37,090 bases of DNA from the NCBI GenBank assembly GCA_041487355.1, contig JBGPND010000026.1, positions 1 through 37,090 on the forward strand, in the 5' to 3' direction. Under the pieces are notes generated by a model. That model had not been told where the DNA came from, did no database searches, and saw only the letters and a program-made list of their open reading frames with translations. This DNA is from JAMXLO01 sp041487355 (GTDB lineage Bacteria > Pseudomonadota > Alphaproteobacteria > Acetobacterales > Acetobacteraceae). Made by a program: the position numbers and the translations under genes. Below are positions 1 through 7,456 of this stretch, piece after piece (within the stretch, counting starts at the first letter, position 1; the number at the start of each line of letters is the position of its first letter).

Positions 1-77
1 CCGCGGCGCTGACGTTGGACGCCGCAGCGCTTTGCCGGCAACATGGCGCGATAACAAATCAACAAAAGGGGGCCAGC

Positions 78-1064
78 ATGGGCTGCCGGACGAAGGTATT
101 GACGAGACTGACCTGCACCGCTGCGGCGATGCTGCTGGCTGCGACGCTGGGCGCACAGGCGCAGAAACTCGACTTCGCCGGCTCGGTCACCTGGTACGGG
201 CAGGTGCCGATCATGCTCGCCGTCGACAAGGGCTACTTCAAGGAACAGGGCATGGACGTGACCTACCAGGTCATCCTCGCCTCCGGCGATCGGCTGGCCT
301 CGATCACCGCCGGCTCGACGGCGTTCAGTAATCTCGGCCGCACCGCCATCATCCCCGCCATGGCGCGCGGCGACACCAGTTTCTACTTCTTCGCCAATGT
401 CGACGACTCGCCCGGCAACGAAGGTTGCTGGGCGCGTCCCGGTTTCGCCTCGTTCAAGGATCTGCGCGGCAAGAAGATCGCTGCCAACACCTCGGCGCAG
501 ATCACCATGAACGGTCTGCTGGGAACCCAGGGCATGACCGAGAAGGACGTGCAGTTCGTCAACCTGCCGCCCAATGAGATGGCGCCGGCCTTGTCGAAAT
601 CGGATGTCGATGCGGCCTGCGTCTGGCAGCCCTTCCTCGACGGACTGAAGAAGGCGGTTCCCGACGGCAAGCTGCTCGGCACCGATATGGACACGCCGAA
701 CTATCAGAAGTTCAAGTCCATGGCGTCGCCCGACATCATGATCATCTCGCGCAAGCTGGTCGACGAGCATCCCGACTACGCGCGCAAACTCGCTATCGCG
801 ATCTTCAAGGGCGTAGACGACACGATCGCCAATCCTGAGGAGGCGGCGAAGACCACGGCGCACTACTTCCACCAGTCGCCGGAGCAGGTGCTGGAGGCGA
901 TGAAGAGCTTCAAGTATTACGGCCTGAAGGGCGCAGCCGAGCACATGAAGCTGCACACGGCACAGATGCAGTCGCTGGCGCAGTGGCTGTATGACAACAA
1001 GAAGATCCCCAGCCTGCCGGACGCGGCAAAGTGGGAGAACACCAGCTTCGTCCCGCAGCAATAG
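78..1064 (+). CDS. ABC transporter substrate-binding protein, NMT1/SsuA/TauA-like
   Basis: This 328-residue periplasmic binding protein is the probable substrate receptor of the ABC importer encoded by the next two genes. The start at 78 is preceded by AAAGGGGG at a good distance and gives a clear signal peptide (basic GCRTK, hydrophobic AAAMLLAATLG, cleavage near AQA-Q). The mature part opens with the pattern of the NMT1/SsuA/TauA family (VTWYGQVPIMLAVDKGYF, then GMDVTYQ) and continues with a GDRLASITAGS segment typical of the aliphatic sulfonate/taurine/nitrate/thiamine-precursor binding proteins. The stop is one base before the permease start. The family is clear; the ligand (sulfonate, pyrimidine-like or another small organic molecule) cannot be told from the sequence. 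An in-frame start at 15 exists but would spoil the signal peptide. Confidence 0.9.
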   Translation: MGCRTKVLTRLTCTAAAMLLAATLGAQAQKLDFAGSVTWYGQVPIMLAVDKGYFKEQGMDVTYQVILASGDRLASITAGSTAFSNLGRTAIIPAMARGDTSFYFFANVDDSPGNEGCWARPGFASFKDLRGKKIAANTSAQITMNGLLGTQGMTEKDVQFVNLPPNEMAPALSKSDVDAACVWQPFLDGLKKAVPDGKLLGTDMDTPNYQKFKSMASPDIMIISRKLVDEHPDYARKLAIAIFKGVDDTIANPEEAAKTTAHYFHQSPEQVLEAMKSFKYYGLKGAAEHMKLHTAQMQSLAQWLYDNKKIPSLPDAAKWENTSFVPQQ

Positions 1065-1065
1065 G

Positions 1066-1887
1066 ATGGATGGCGGCGGGCAGATCGCAGTTGGCGTGGG
1101 CGGCGAGCGCCGTCGCCCGCGCCTCCGCGTCTCGCCCAGCCTGCTGATCAAGCTCGCCTCCGTCTGCTGCTTCCTGCTCGCCTGGCAACTCGCCACCACG
1201 ACGGGCGTGATTTCGCCGCTGTTCCTGCCGTCGCCGGGGCAGATCGCTGCGCAGGCACAGGAACTGATCGCGAGCGGCGAGCTATGGAGCTCCGTGCTGA
1301 TCTCCTCGCAACGCGTCTTCGCCGGCTTTGCCCTCGCCGGACTCGTGGCCGTACCACTCGGCGTTGTGATGGCGGTCTGGTGGCCGGCGAAGGCCATCGT
1401 CGATCCGTTCGTGTCGCTGCTGCGGCCGCTGCCTTCGATCACCTGGATCCCGCTCACCATCCTCTGGCTCGGCATCGGCGAGCAGCAGAAGGTGGCCATC
1501 GTCTTTCTTGGTTCATGGATCTACATCCTGATCTACACGCTGGCTTCGGTGCAGCGCGTCGACCCGCTGTTGATCCGCGCCGCACGCAATCTCGGCGCCA
1601 CCGACTTCGCGGTGATGTGGCAGGTGATCCTGCCGGCCGCACTGCCTGGCATCATCGCCGGGTTGAAGATCACGCTGGCGATCTCCTGGTCGTGCGTGCT
1701 GTCGGCTGAACTGGTGGCGGCGCAGTCGGGTCTCGGCGCGCTGATCTGGCAAGGCAAGGACTGGGGGAATCTGCCACTCGTTCTGGTCGGCATGGTCGCC
1801 ATCTCGATCACCGTGCTGATCGCGGACGCCGCCGCCGAACGGATCGAACGCCTGCTGCTGCCGTGGGAGCGGCATCGCCGCGGCTGA
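1066..1887 (+). CDS. ABC transporter permease, SsuC/TauC-like
   Basis: This 273-residue inner-membrane permease has about six hydrophobic segments. The cytoplasmic EAA loop that contacts the ATPase is visible as RAARNLGATDFAVMWQVILP followed by AALPGIIAGLK, the form used by BPD_transp_1 permeases of the sulfonate/taurine/nitrate group. The start at 1066 (ATG) is one base after the stop of the binding-protein gene, and its own stop overlaps the ATPase start by one base (TGATG). This arrangement implies translational coupling. The longer frame beginning at 991 overlaps the upstream gene and has no membrane-protein character, so it was not used. Confidence 0.92.
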   Translation: MDGGGQIAVGVGGERRRPRLRVSPSLLIKLASVCCFLLAWQLATTTGVISPLFLPSPGQIAAQAQELIASGELWSSVLISSQRVFAGFALAGLVAVPLGVVMAVWWPAKAIVDPFVSLLRPLPSITWIPLTILWLGIGEQQKVAIVFLGSWIYILIYTLASVQRVDPLLIRAARNLGATDFAVMWQVILPAALPGIIAGLKITLAISWSCVLSAELVAAQSGLGALIWQGKDWGNLPLVLVGMVAISITVLIADAAAERIERLLLPWERHRRG

Positions 1888-2690
1888 TGGCGACAATACT
1901 CAGCGCCGAGCATGTGACCAGGACATTCTCGATCGGCCGCGGGCCTGACGTGGTGGCGGTGCACGACTTCTCGCTGCAGGTCAACGAGGGAGAATTCGTC
2001 TGCCTGCTCGGCGCATCCGGCTGCGGCAAGACCACCATGCTGAACATGTTCGCCGGCTTCATCCAGCCGAGCCAAGGCCGCGTCCTGCTGCGCGGCGAGC
2101 CGATCACCCGGGTGGAGCCGCGCTGCGGCGTGGTGTTCCAGTCCTATGCGCTGTTCCCGTGGAAGACCGTGCAGGGCAACGTGGAGTTCGGCCTGCGCAT
2201 GCAGCGCGTGCCCGCCGAGGAACGCCGCCGCCGCGCCGCGCGGTTCATCGAGCTGGTGCGCCTGCAAGGCTTCGAGCGCCATTATCCGGTGGAGTTGTCG
2301 GGCGGGATGCAGCAGCGCGTGACACTGGCACGCATCCTCGCCGCCGATCCCGAGGTGCTGCTGATGGACGAGCCGTTCGCCGCGCTGGATGCGATGACGC
2401 GGCAGGAGATGCAGGAGGAGCTGCTGCGCATTCAGGAGGAAAGCCGCAAGACCGTGGTGTTCATCACCCACAGCATCGACGAGGCGCTGATTCTCGCCGA
2501 CCGGATCGTGGTGATGTCGGCGCGGCCGGGGCGCGTCAAGGCAATCCTGCAGAACACATTGCCGCGGCCGCGCCATGTGTCGATCCAGCTCTCGCCCGAC
2601 TATGCCGCGCTGAAGGCCGAGATCTGGACCCTGGTCGAAAGCGAGGTGCACCGCCATAGTAACGGATCGCGCCCGACGGCGGGCCGGTAG
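1887..2690 (+). CDS. ABC transporter ATP-binding protein, SsuB/TauB-like
   Basis: This 267-residue ATPase drives the importer. All nucleotide-binding motifs are visible: Walker A GASGCGKT (42-49), Q-loop Gln85, signature LSGGMQQR (about 137-144), Walker B VLLMDEP (157-163) and the switch His195 in FITHSIDEA. Length and motifs fit the nitrate/sulfonate/taurine ATPase subfamily. The ATG at 1887 overlaps the permease stop by one base. The MFS gene follows after a 16-base gap on the same strand, so the four genes may be one transcript. Confidence 0.94.
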   Translation: MATILSAEHVTRTFSIGRGPDVVAVHDFSLQVNEGEFVCLLGASGCGKTTMLNMFAGFIQPSQGRVLLRGEPITRVEPRCGVVFQSYALFPWKTVQGNVEFGLRMQRVPAEERRRRAARFIELVRLQGFERHYPVELSGGMQQRVTLARILAADPEVLLMDEPFAALDAMTRQEMQEELLRIQEESRKTVVFITHSIDEALILADRIVVMSARPGRVKAILQNTLPRPRHVSIQLSPDYAALKAEIWTLVESEVHRHSNGSRPTAGR

Positions 2691-2706
2691 CACAAAGGCA
2701 TCTCGT

Positions 2707-3984
2707 ATGACGGCCGCGTTGGCAAGGCTTTGTTCGGGTCGCATTCACTATGCCTGGATCGCGCTGATGGTCGCCTTCACGGTGACGCTTGGCGCGGTCG
2801 GCGTACGCGCCGCCCCCGGCGTCATCATCGTGCCGCTGGAACGCGCGTTCGGCTGGAGCGTCGGCACAATCTCCGCCGCCATCTCGCTGAACATTCTGCT
2901 GCTCGGCCTGACCGGACCGTTCATCACCGGGTTGATGGAAACCATCGGACTGAAGCGCACCATCATGCTGTGCCTGATGGTCCTGCTGGCCGGCACCGGA
3001 TTGTCGACGTTCATCTCGGCGCCATGGCAACTCTTCCTCACCTGGGGGCTGCTGGTCGGCATCGGCGCCAGCGCCGGCGCGGTGGGAATGTCGGCAGCGG
3101 TGGCGAACCGCTGGTTCGTCGCGCATCGCGGCCTGGCGATGGGTCTGCTCACCTCGGCGAACGCGGCGGGACAGTTGATCTTCCTGCCTCTGCTCGGCTG
3201 GCTGTCGCAGCGCTATGGCTGGCAGAGCGTGTCGCTGACCGTCACCGCCGCCATCGCCGTGCTGCTGCCGCTGGTGGCATTGCTGCTGCCGGAGTCACCC
3301 GCTGCCGTCGGGCTCGGCCCGCTCGGCGCCGATATCGAGCCGCAAGTTCCGCCGCGCACACGCAATCCTTTCACCGTGGCGATCGACGGCTTATTGCGAG
3401 GGGTGCGATCGCTGGATTTCTGGCTGCTGGCACTGAGCTTCTCGATCTGCGGCTTCTCGACCAACGGGCTGATCGGCACGCACCTGATCGCCTACTGCGT
3501 GGACAACGGCTACACGCAGTTCGCCGGCGCCGGCATCCTTGCGTCGCTCGGCATATTCAATCTGGTCGGCTCGACCGTATCGGGCTGGATGACCGACCGC
3601 TACAACCCGCGCATCCTGCTGTTCTGGGTGTTCGGGCTGCGGGGCCTGTCGCTGGTGATTCTGCCCTACACGAATTTCGATCTGGTCAGCCTGACGATCT
3701 TCGCGGTGTTCTACGGGCTGGACTGGATCGCCACGGTGCCACCGATCTTTGCGCTGATCAACAATGTGTTCGGCAGGAAGGACGGGCCGGTGATCATCTC
3801 GTGGATCTTCGCCGCCCATCAGATCGGTGGCGCCACCGCCGCGGTGGGTGCCGGCATGGTGCGAAGCTGGACCGGCAGCTACATGCTGGCCTTCATAGCG
3901 AGCGGCTTCGCGTGCCTGATGGCAGCGGTGCTGGTGCTACGGATCGCTCGGTCGCGGCCGGCAGTGGCGGTTGTGGGGGATTGA
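2707..3984 (+). CDS. MFS transporter, OFA/monocarboxylate-type
   Basis: This 425-residue membrane protein of the major facilitator superfamily has about twelve hydrophobic helices in two halves, separated by a hydrophilic loop near residues 195-225. The first half has the usual loop 2-3 pattern around GLMETIGLKRTIML, and the second half has the matching SGWMTDRYNPRILL. The N-terminal helix, with APGVIIVPLERAFGWS, resembles the oxalate/formate and monocarboxylate carriers (MFS_1). It is co-directional with the ABC genes and 16 bases downstream, which suggests a shared role in moving related organic acids. A short palindromic repeat follows eight bases after the stop. The substrate is unknown. 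Confidence 0.88.
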   Translation: MTAALARLCSGRIHYAWIALMVAFTVTLGAVGVRAAPGVIIVPLERAFGWSVGTISAAISLNILLLGLTGPFITGLMETIGLKRTIMLCLMVLLAGTGLSTFISAPWQLFLTWGLLVGIGASAGAVGMSAAVANRWFVAHRGLAMGLLTSANAAGQLIFLPLLGWLSQRYGWQSVSLTVTAAIAVLLPLVALLLPESPAAVGLGPLGADIEPQVPPRTRNPFTVAIDGLLRGVRSLDFWLLALSFSICGFSTNGLIGTHLIAYCVDNGYTQFAGAGILASLGIFNLVGSTVSGWMTDRYNPRILLFWVFGLRGLSLVILPYTNFDLVSLTIFAVFYGLDWIATVPPIFALINNVFGRKDGPVIISWIFAAHQIGGATAAVGAGMVRSWTGSYMLAFIASGFACLMAAVLVLRIARSRPAVAVVGD

Positions 3985-3991
3985 GGACACC

Positions 3992-4079
3992 TGTCATTGC
4001 GAGCCGAAGGCGAAGCAATCTCCAGCCAGTTGCGCACTCCGATCGAGATTGCCGCGTCGCTGCGCTCTTCGCAATGACA
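3992..4079. repeat. REP-like palindromic intergenic element, copy 1
   Basis: An 88-base imperfect inverted repeat lies between the convergent MFS and LysR genes. The outer arms are exact (TGTCATTGC at 3992-4000 and GCAATGACA at 4071-4079), and the inner arms contain GAAGCAATCT and AGATTGCC. It shares its ends and inner motifs with a second copy at 6187-6282. Such elements (TGTCATTGCGAGC...GAAGCAATC) are widely dispersed short palindromes in alphaproteobacteria. Between convergent genes it may also act as a transcription stop; that part is inference. Confidence 0.8.
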
Positions 4080-4086
4080 ACGGGAG

Positions 4087-5010
4087 CTACGTAGCCATCC
4101 GCCCAGGCCACATCCCCGCACGCGTCAACTCGCGCGCCACGCTGCATATCGTCTGATAGAACGCCTCCAGTATGTCCGAACGCGGGGTCGCGCTGGACCG
4201 CACGATGGCGAGCGGCCAGTAGGCGCGCGGGCGAAACCGCAGTGCCGCCACCTCGCCGCGCGCGAGCTCGCCGGCGAATGCGCCTTGCGTCAGCAGGCTG
4301 CAGCCGATCCCTGCTCTGATCAACGCGCGAATCATCAGGTGGTCGTCGACTTCCGCCTTGATGTTCAGCGTGACGCTGGTGCGCGCCACCCAGTTGTCCA
4401 GCAGGCGGCGCGATGCATTGGGTCGGCTCGGCACGATCAGCGGAACCTCGGCGAGGTTCGCGATCCGCACATGCTCGCGGCCGGTCGGCACCGCGTCGGG
4501 ACGGCCGACCAGGAACACTTCCTCCTTCACCAACGGCGTGATCTCGAAGCCCTTCTGCGGCAACGGATCATGCAGGCAGGCGATATCCACCTGTTCGCGA
4601 ATCAACCATTCGTGGATGTGTCCGGAAAATCCACCCGCCAGCTTCAGGAACACGTTCGGGTAGCGGGCGCCGAACCGCTGCACCAGCGCAGGAACCAGGA
4701 AATGCGCGGCCGCCGGCGGCACCGCGAATGCGATGCTGCCGGATGGACCGTGCACGCCGTTGCGGATTTCCATCCGCGCCTGCTCCAGTTCCCGCAGCGC
4801 CGAATGACAATGCCGGAGCAGTACCTGGCCGGCATCGGTGAGGCTGACGCCGTGCGCATGGCGCCGGAACAGGCGGGCGCCGATTTCGTCCTCCAGCTTG
4901 CCGATCTGGCGGCTGACCGCAGGCTGCGAAATGCGCAACAGCTCCGCCCCGCGGCTGTAGCTGCCGCATTCGGCGACGGTCTGGAAGTAGCGCAGGGCAC
5001 GGGTTTCCAT
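4087..5010 (-). CDS. LysR-family transcriptional regulator
   Basis: This 307-residue DNA-binding regulator has an N-terminal winged helix-turn-helix (residues about 3-62; AELLRISQPAVSRQIGKLE is the classical LysR helix pair), followed by a linker helix and a LysR_substrate effector domain. The start at 5010 (METRALRYF) places the HTH at the expected distance from the N-terminus; a longer frame to 5151 adds a stretch unlike any LysR protein. The gene diverges from the luciferase-like oxidoreductase with a 104-base spacer, the usual layout for a LysR regulator controlling the gene next to it. It converges on the MFS gene. The effector is unknown. Confidence 0.92.
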   Translation of the reverse strand: METRALRYFQTVAECGSYSRGAELLRISQPAVSRQIGKLEDEIGARLFRRHAHGVSLTDAGQVLLRHCHSALRELEQARMEIRNGVHGPSGSIAFAVPPAAAHFLVPALVQRFGARYPNVFLKLAGGFSGHIHEWLIREQVDIACLHDPLPQKGFEITPLVKEEVFLVGRPDAVPTGREHVRIANLAEVPLIVPSRPNASRRLLDNWVARTSVTLNIKAEVDDHLMIRALIRAGIGCSLLTQGAFAGELARGEVAALRFRPRAYWPLAIVRSSATPRSDILEAFYQTICSVARELTRAGMWPGRMAT

Positions 5011-5114
5011 CGCGGAGAGATCTGATGATCCGGTTATGATTGCTATGCGTGTTATGCCTTGGACGCAAGGCCAGGCGGCCCATACGGTCGCCGTGCGACC
5101 GGGAGACAAGAGAG

Positions 5115-6176
5115 ATGAAATTCGGCCTGTTGAGCCAGATCCAGGTGCCAAAGCCGTGGGGCGAGAACACCGAACGCAACGTCTACTGGCAGAACCTCGA
5201 CCATGTGGTGGCGGCGGAGCGTGCGGGGTTCAGCCATTTCTGGCTCACCGAGCAGCACTTCTTTGCCGAGATCGGCCATTGCGCCTGCCCGGAGATGTTC
5301 CTCGCCGCGCTGTCCCAGCGCACGCAGTCGATAAGGCTCGGCTTCGCGGTGATCCTGATGCCTTGCCACAACCCGTTCATGATCGCCGAACGCGTCGCCA
5401 CGCTGGATGTGCTCAGCAACGGCCGCTGCGAATTCGGCGCCGGGCGTGGCACCGCCGCCTACGTGGTGGAGGGTCTTGGCTTCAACGCCGATGCGGACTA
5501 CGGCCGCGAAGTCGGACGCGAGGCGTTGGAGGCGGTGGTGCAGATGCTCGAGCAGGAGCATTTCCCCGGCTACAAGAGCAAGCATTTCGACCTGCCGGCA
5601 CGCCAGGTGGTTCCCCGCCCGATCCAGCGCCCTCATCCGCCGCTGTGGTTTGCAGCGTCCAACCTGGAGACGTTCGAACGTGCCGGCGCGGCGGGAGTCG
5701 GCGTGCTCGGCGTGACCCGCTACACGCATGCCGAGATCAAGCCGCACATCGAGGCCTATCGCGCGGCGATCAAGAATGCCACGCCAATCGGCCGCTTCGT
5801 CAACAACCACGCCGGTGTGTTTGCCATCGGCTGCGTACACGACGATGACCGCATCGGCCGCGACGTGGGGTGTGCGGCGGCGCGGTTCTACTACGGCGAC
5901 AACGATGCCGAGTTGAACCATGTGCGGTTCGGTTCGTCGGAAGGCGTGGCGCGAATCAAGGCGCGCATGGCAGCCTACAGCAACGACGATCTGCTGGAGA
6001 GCGGCATGGCGATCGGCGGCAATGCGAACAGCGTCTGCCGCCAGGTAGAGCGCTGGGCGGCCACCGGGATCGACCAGATGATCTTCATGTTCCAGATCGG
6101 CCGCACCACGCACGACCAGATCATGCGCTCGATCGAGATCGTCGGGGAGAAGGTGATTCCACGATTTGCAGATTGA
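5115..6176 (+). CDS. LLM-class flavin-dependent oxidoreductase (luciferase-like)
   Basis: This 353-residue enzyme has the bacterial-luciferase TIM-barrel fold that uses FMN (or F420) to oxidise small organic substrates. The recognisable parts are the start MKFGLLSQIQ, the WLTEQHFF segment, RLGFAVILMPCHNPFMIAE and the GAGRGTAAYVVEGLG flavin-site region. The ATG at 5115 is preceded by GGGAGA/GAGAG. An in-frame start at 5040 would intrude on the divergent LysR promoter region and was rejected. It lies opposite the LysR gene, which probably regulates it. It is followed by a repeat element and then the M24-fold gene on the same strand. The substrate is unknown. Confidence 0.9.
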   Translation: MKFGLLSQIQVPKPWGENTERNVYWQNLDHVVAAERAGFSHFWLTEQHFFAEIGHCACPEMFLAALSQRTQSIRLGFAVILMPCHNPFMIAERVATLDVLSNGRCEFGAGRGTAAYVVEGLGFNADADYGREVGREALEAVVQMLEQEHFPGYKSKHFDLPARQVVPRPIQRPHPPLWFAASNLETFERAGAAGVGVLGVTRYTHAEIKPHIEAYRAAIKNATPIGRFVNNHAGVFAIGCVHDDDRIGRDVGCAAARFYYGDNDAELNHVRFGSSEGVARIKARMAAYSNDDLLESGMAIGGNANSVCRQVERWAATGIDQMIFMFQIGRTTHDQIMRSIEIVGEKVIPRFAD

Positions 6177-6186
6177 TGTCATTCGC

Positions 6187-6282
6187 TGTCATTGCGAGCG
6201 GAGCGAAGCAATCTCGTGCGTCATTCCACGAGATTGCCTGGCCGGGTCAAGCCCGGCCACCGCTTTGCTCCTCGCAATGACA
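6187..6282. repeat. REP-like palindromic intergenic element, copy 2
   Basis: A 96-base inverted repeat sits between the luciferase-like and M24-fold genes. The ends are TGTCATTGC (6187-6195) and GCAATGACA (6274-6282). Inside are a GCAATCTCGTG/CACGAGATTGC pair and a nested hairpin TGGCCGGG-TCAAG-CCCGGCCA (6239-6259). It is related to the copy at 3992-4079. It ends two bases before the GGGGG ribosome-binding site of the next gene, so it would lie in the 5' leader of any transcript running through both genes and could influence expression or mRNA stability. Confidence 0.8.
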
Positions 6283-6298
6283 TTGGGGGTCGAACGGC

Positions 6299-7456
6299 AT
6301 GTCCAGGCACGACTTCCCCGCTGACGAATTCGCCTCCCGTCAGGCCCGCGCACGCGAGGCGATCGGCGCGGCTGGGCTGGATTGGCTGCTGGTCGTCCAT
6401 CCCATGTCGCTGCACTGGCTGATCGGCACTGAAGCGAAGAGCTACCAAGCGTTCCAGTGCCTGCCGCTCTCGGCGAAGCCCGGGCCGCTGATCATGTTCA
6501 CCCGCCTCTCCGAGCGATGCGAGTTCGTCGAGGATTCGCTGGCGGACGAAGTGATCGGCTGGGGTGGTGGCGAACCGGAAGATCCGATCGAGGCATTCCG
6601 CGTTCTGGCCGACCGGTTGGGCCTGCGCGGCATGCGTGTGGGTCTGGAGACGCCGCCCTACTATCTGCATCCGCATCAGTATATGCGATTGAAGGACATG
6701 CTCGGCACTGCGTTCGTTGCCGAGCCGTCGAACCTGATCCATGACTTCAAGCAGGTGAAGTCGCCCCGCGAGATTGCGCTAATCCGCCATTCGGCGCGCA
6801 TCGCCGATGCGGCGATGGCGGCATGCATCGGCAGCGTGGCCGAGGGTCGTACGGAACTGGAAGTTGCTGCCACAGTCTACCAGAGTTTGCTCACATCCGG
6901 CAGCTCGCTGCCAGCCAGCGCGATCAATCTGGTCACCGGCGAACGCTGCGGCTTCGCGCATGGCGCGCCGACATTGCGCCAATTGCGCCGCGGTGATCCT
7001 GGCAATGTGGAATTCGGCGCCGCCTACAAGCGCTACACCAAGACCATCGGCCGGCAGTTCAATCTCGGGCCACCATCGCAGCGCGTGCGCGACATTTTCG
7101 AAGTTGTCCGCGCTGCATTCGATGCGTGCCTGGCGGAAATCCGCGACGGCGTTCCGGCGATCGTTCCGCACGAAGCAGCGAAGCGCGTCATCGCGCAGGC
7201 GGGGATGGATCGCTACCGGCTGCACACCACCGGCTATTCCATCGGCGCCGGCGTGCCACCGTCCTGGGGCGAGCCGCTCAACATGTTCGGCGGCAGCACC
7301 GACGTGCTGCGCGCCGGCATGGTGGTCTCGATCGAGCCACCGGTGTTCATCGCCGAGGAACGCATCGGCGCGCGCATCATCGACAATGTGCTGGTCACCG
7401 AAACCGGCGCCGAATTGCTGTCCGGCTACACGCGCGACCTGATCGTCGTCGATTAG
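6299..7456 (+). CDS. M24-family (pita-bread fold) hydrolase, creatinase/Xaa-Pro peptidase-like
   Basis: This 385-residue protein has a creatinase_N-type first domain (about 10-145) and an M24 pita-bread second domain (about 155-380, starting IHDFKQVKSPREIALIRHS). It would be called an Xaa-Pro aminopeptidase by similarity. By eye, however, only one of the five metal ligands of M24 peptidases is kept (Glu346 in SIEPP). The two aspartate positions read Glu238 and Thr249, the histidine of the GHGIG motif reads Tyr313 (GYSIG), and the last glutamate reads Ile361. His221 (FAHG) matches the place of the catalytic histidine of metal-free creatinase. A creatinase-like C-N hydrolase is therefore at least as likely as a peptidase. 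The ATG at 6299 follows GGGGGT. It converges on the ThDP-enzyme gene with a 4-base overlap. Confidence 0.85.
   Translation: MSRHDFPADEFASRQARAREAIGAAGLDWLLVVHPMSLHWLIGTEAKSYQAFQCLPLSAKPGPLIMFTRLSERCEFVEDSLADEVIGWGGGEPEDPIEAFRVLADRLGLRGMRVGLETPPYYLHPHQYMRLKDMLGTAFVAEPSNLIHDFKQVKSPREIALIRHSARIADAAMAACIGSVAEGRTELEVAATVYQSLLTSGSSLPASAINLVTGERCGFAHGAPTLRQLRRGDPGNVEFGAAYKRYTKTIGRQFNLGPPSQRVRDIFEVVRAAFDACLAEIRDGVPAIVPHEAAKRVIAQAGMDRYRLHTTGYSIGAGVPPSWGEPLNMFGGSTDVLRAGMVVSIEPPVFIAEERIGARIIDNVLVTETGAELLSGYTRDLIVVD

Noticed and set aside
2730..4094. A 454-residue + frame overlapping the MFS gene
   Set aside because: It is Arg/His-rich, without hydrophobic segments, and in another frame of a clear twelve-helix transporter.
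5033..5056. Direct repeat GTTATG (5033-5038 and 5051-5056) in the LysR/LLM spacer as an operator
   Set aside because: It is only six bases, and no clear T-N11-A inverted repeat of the LysR type accompanies it. It is too weak to annotate.
5052..6182. A 376-residue minus-strand frame opposite the luciferase-like gene
   Set aside because: The + strand frame has a full luciferase-like pattern and a ribosome-binding site; the antisense frame has neither.
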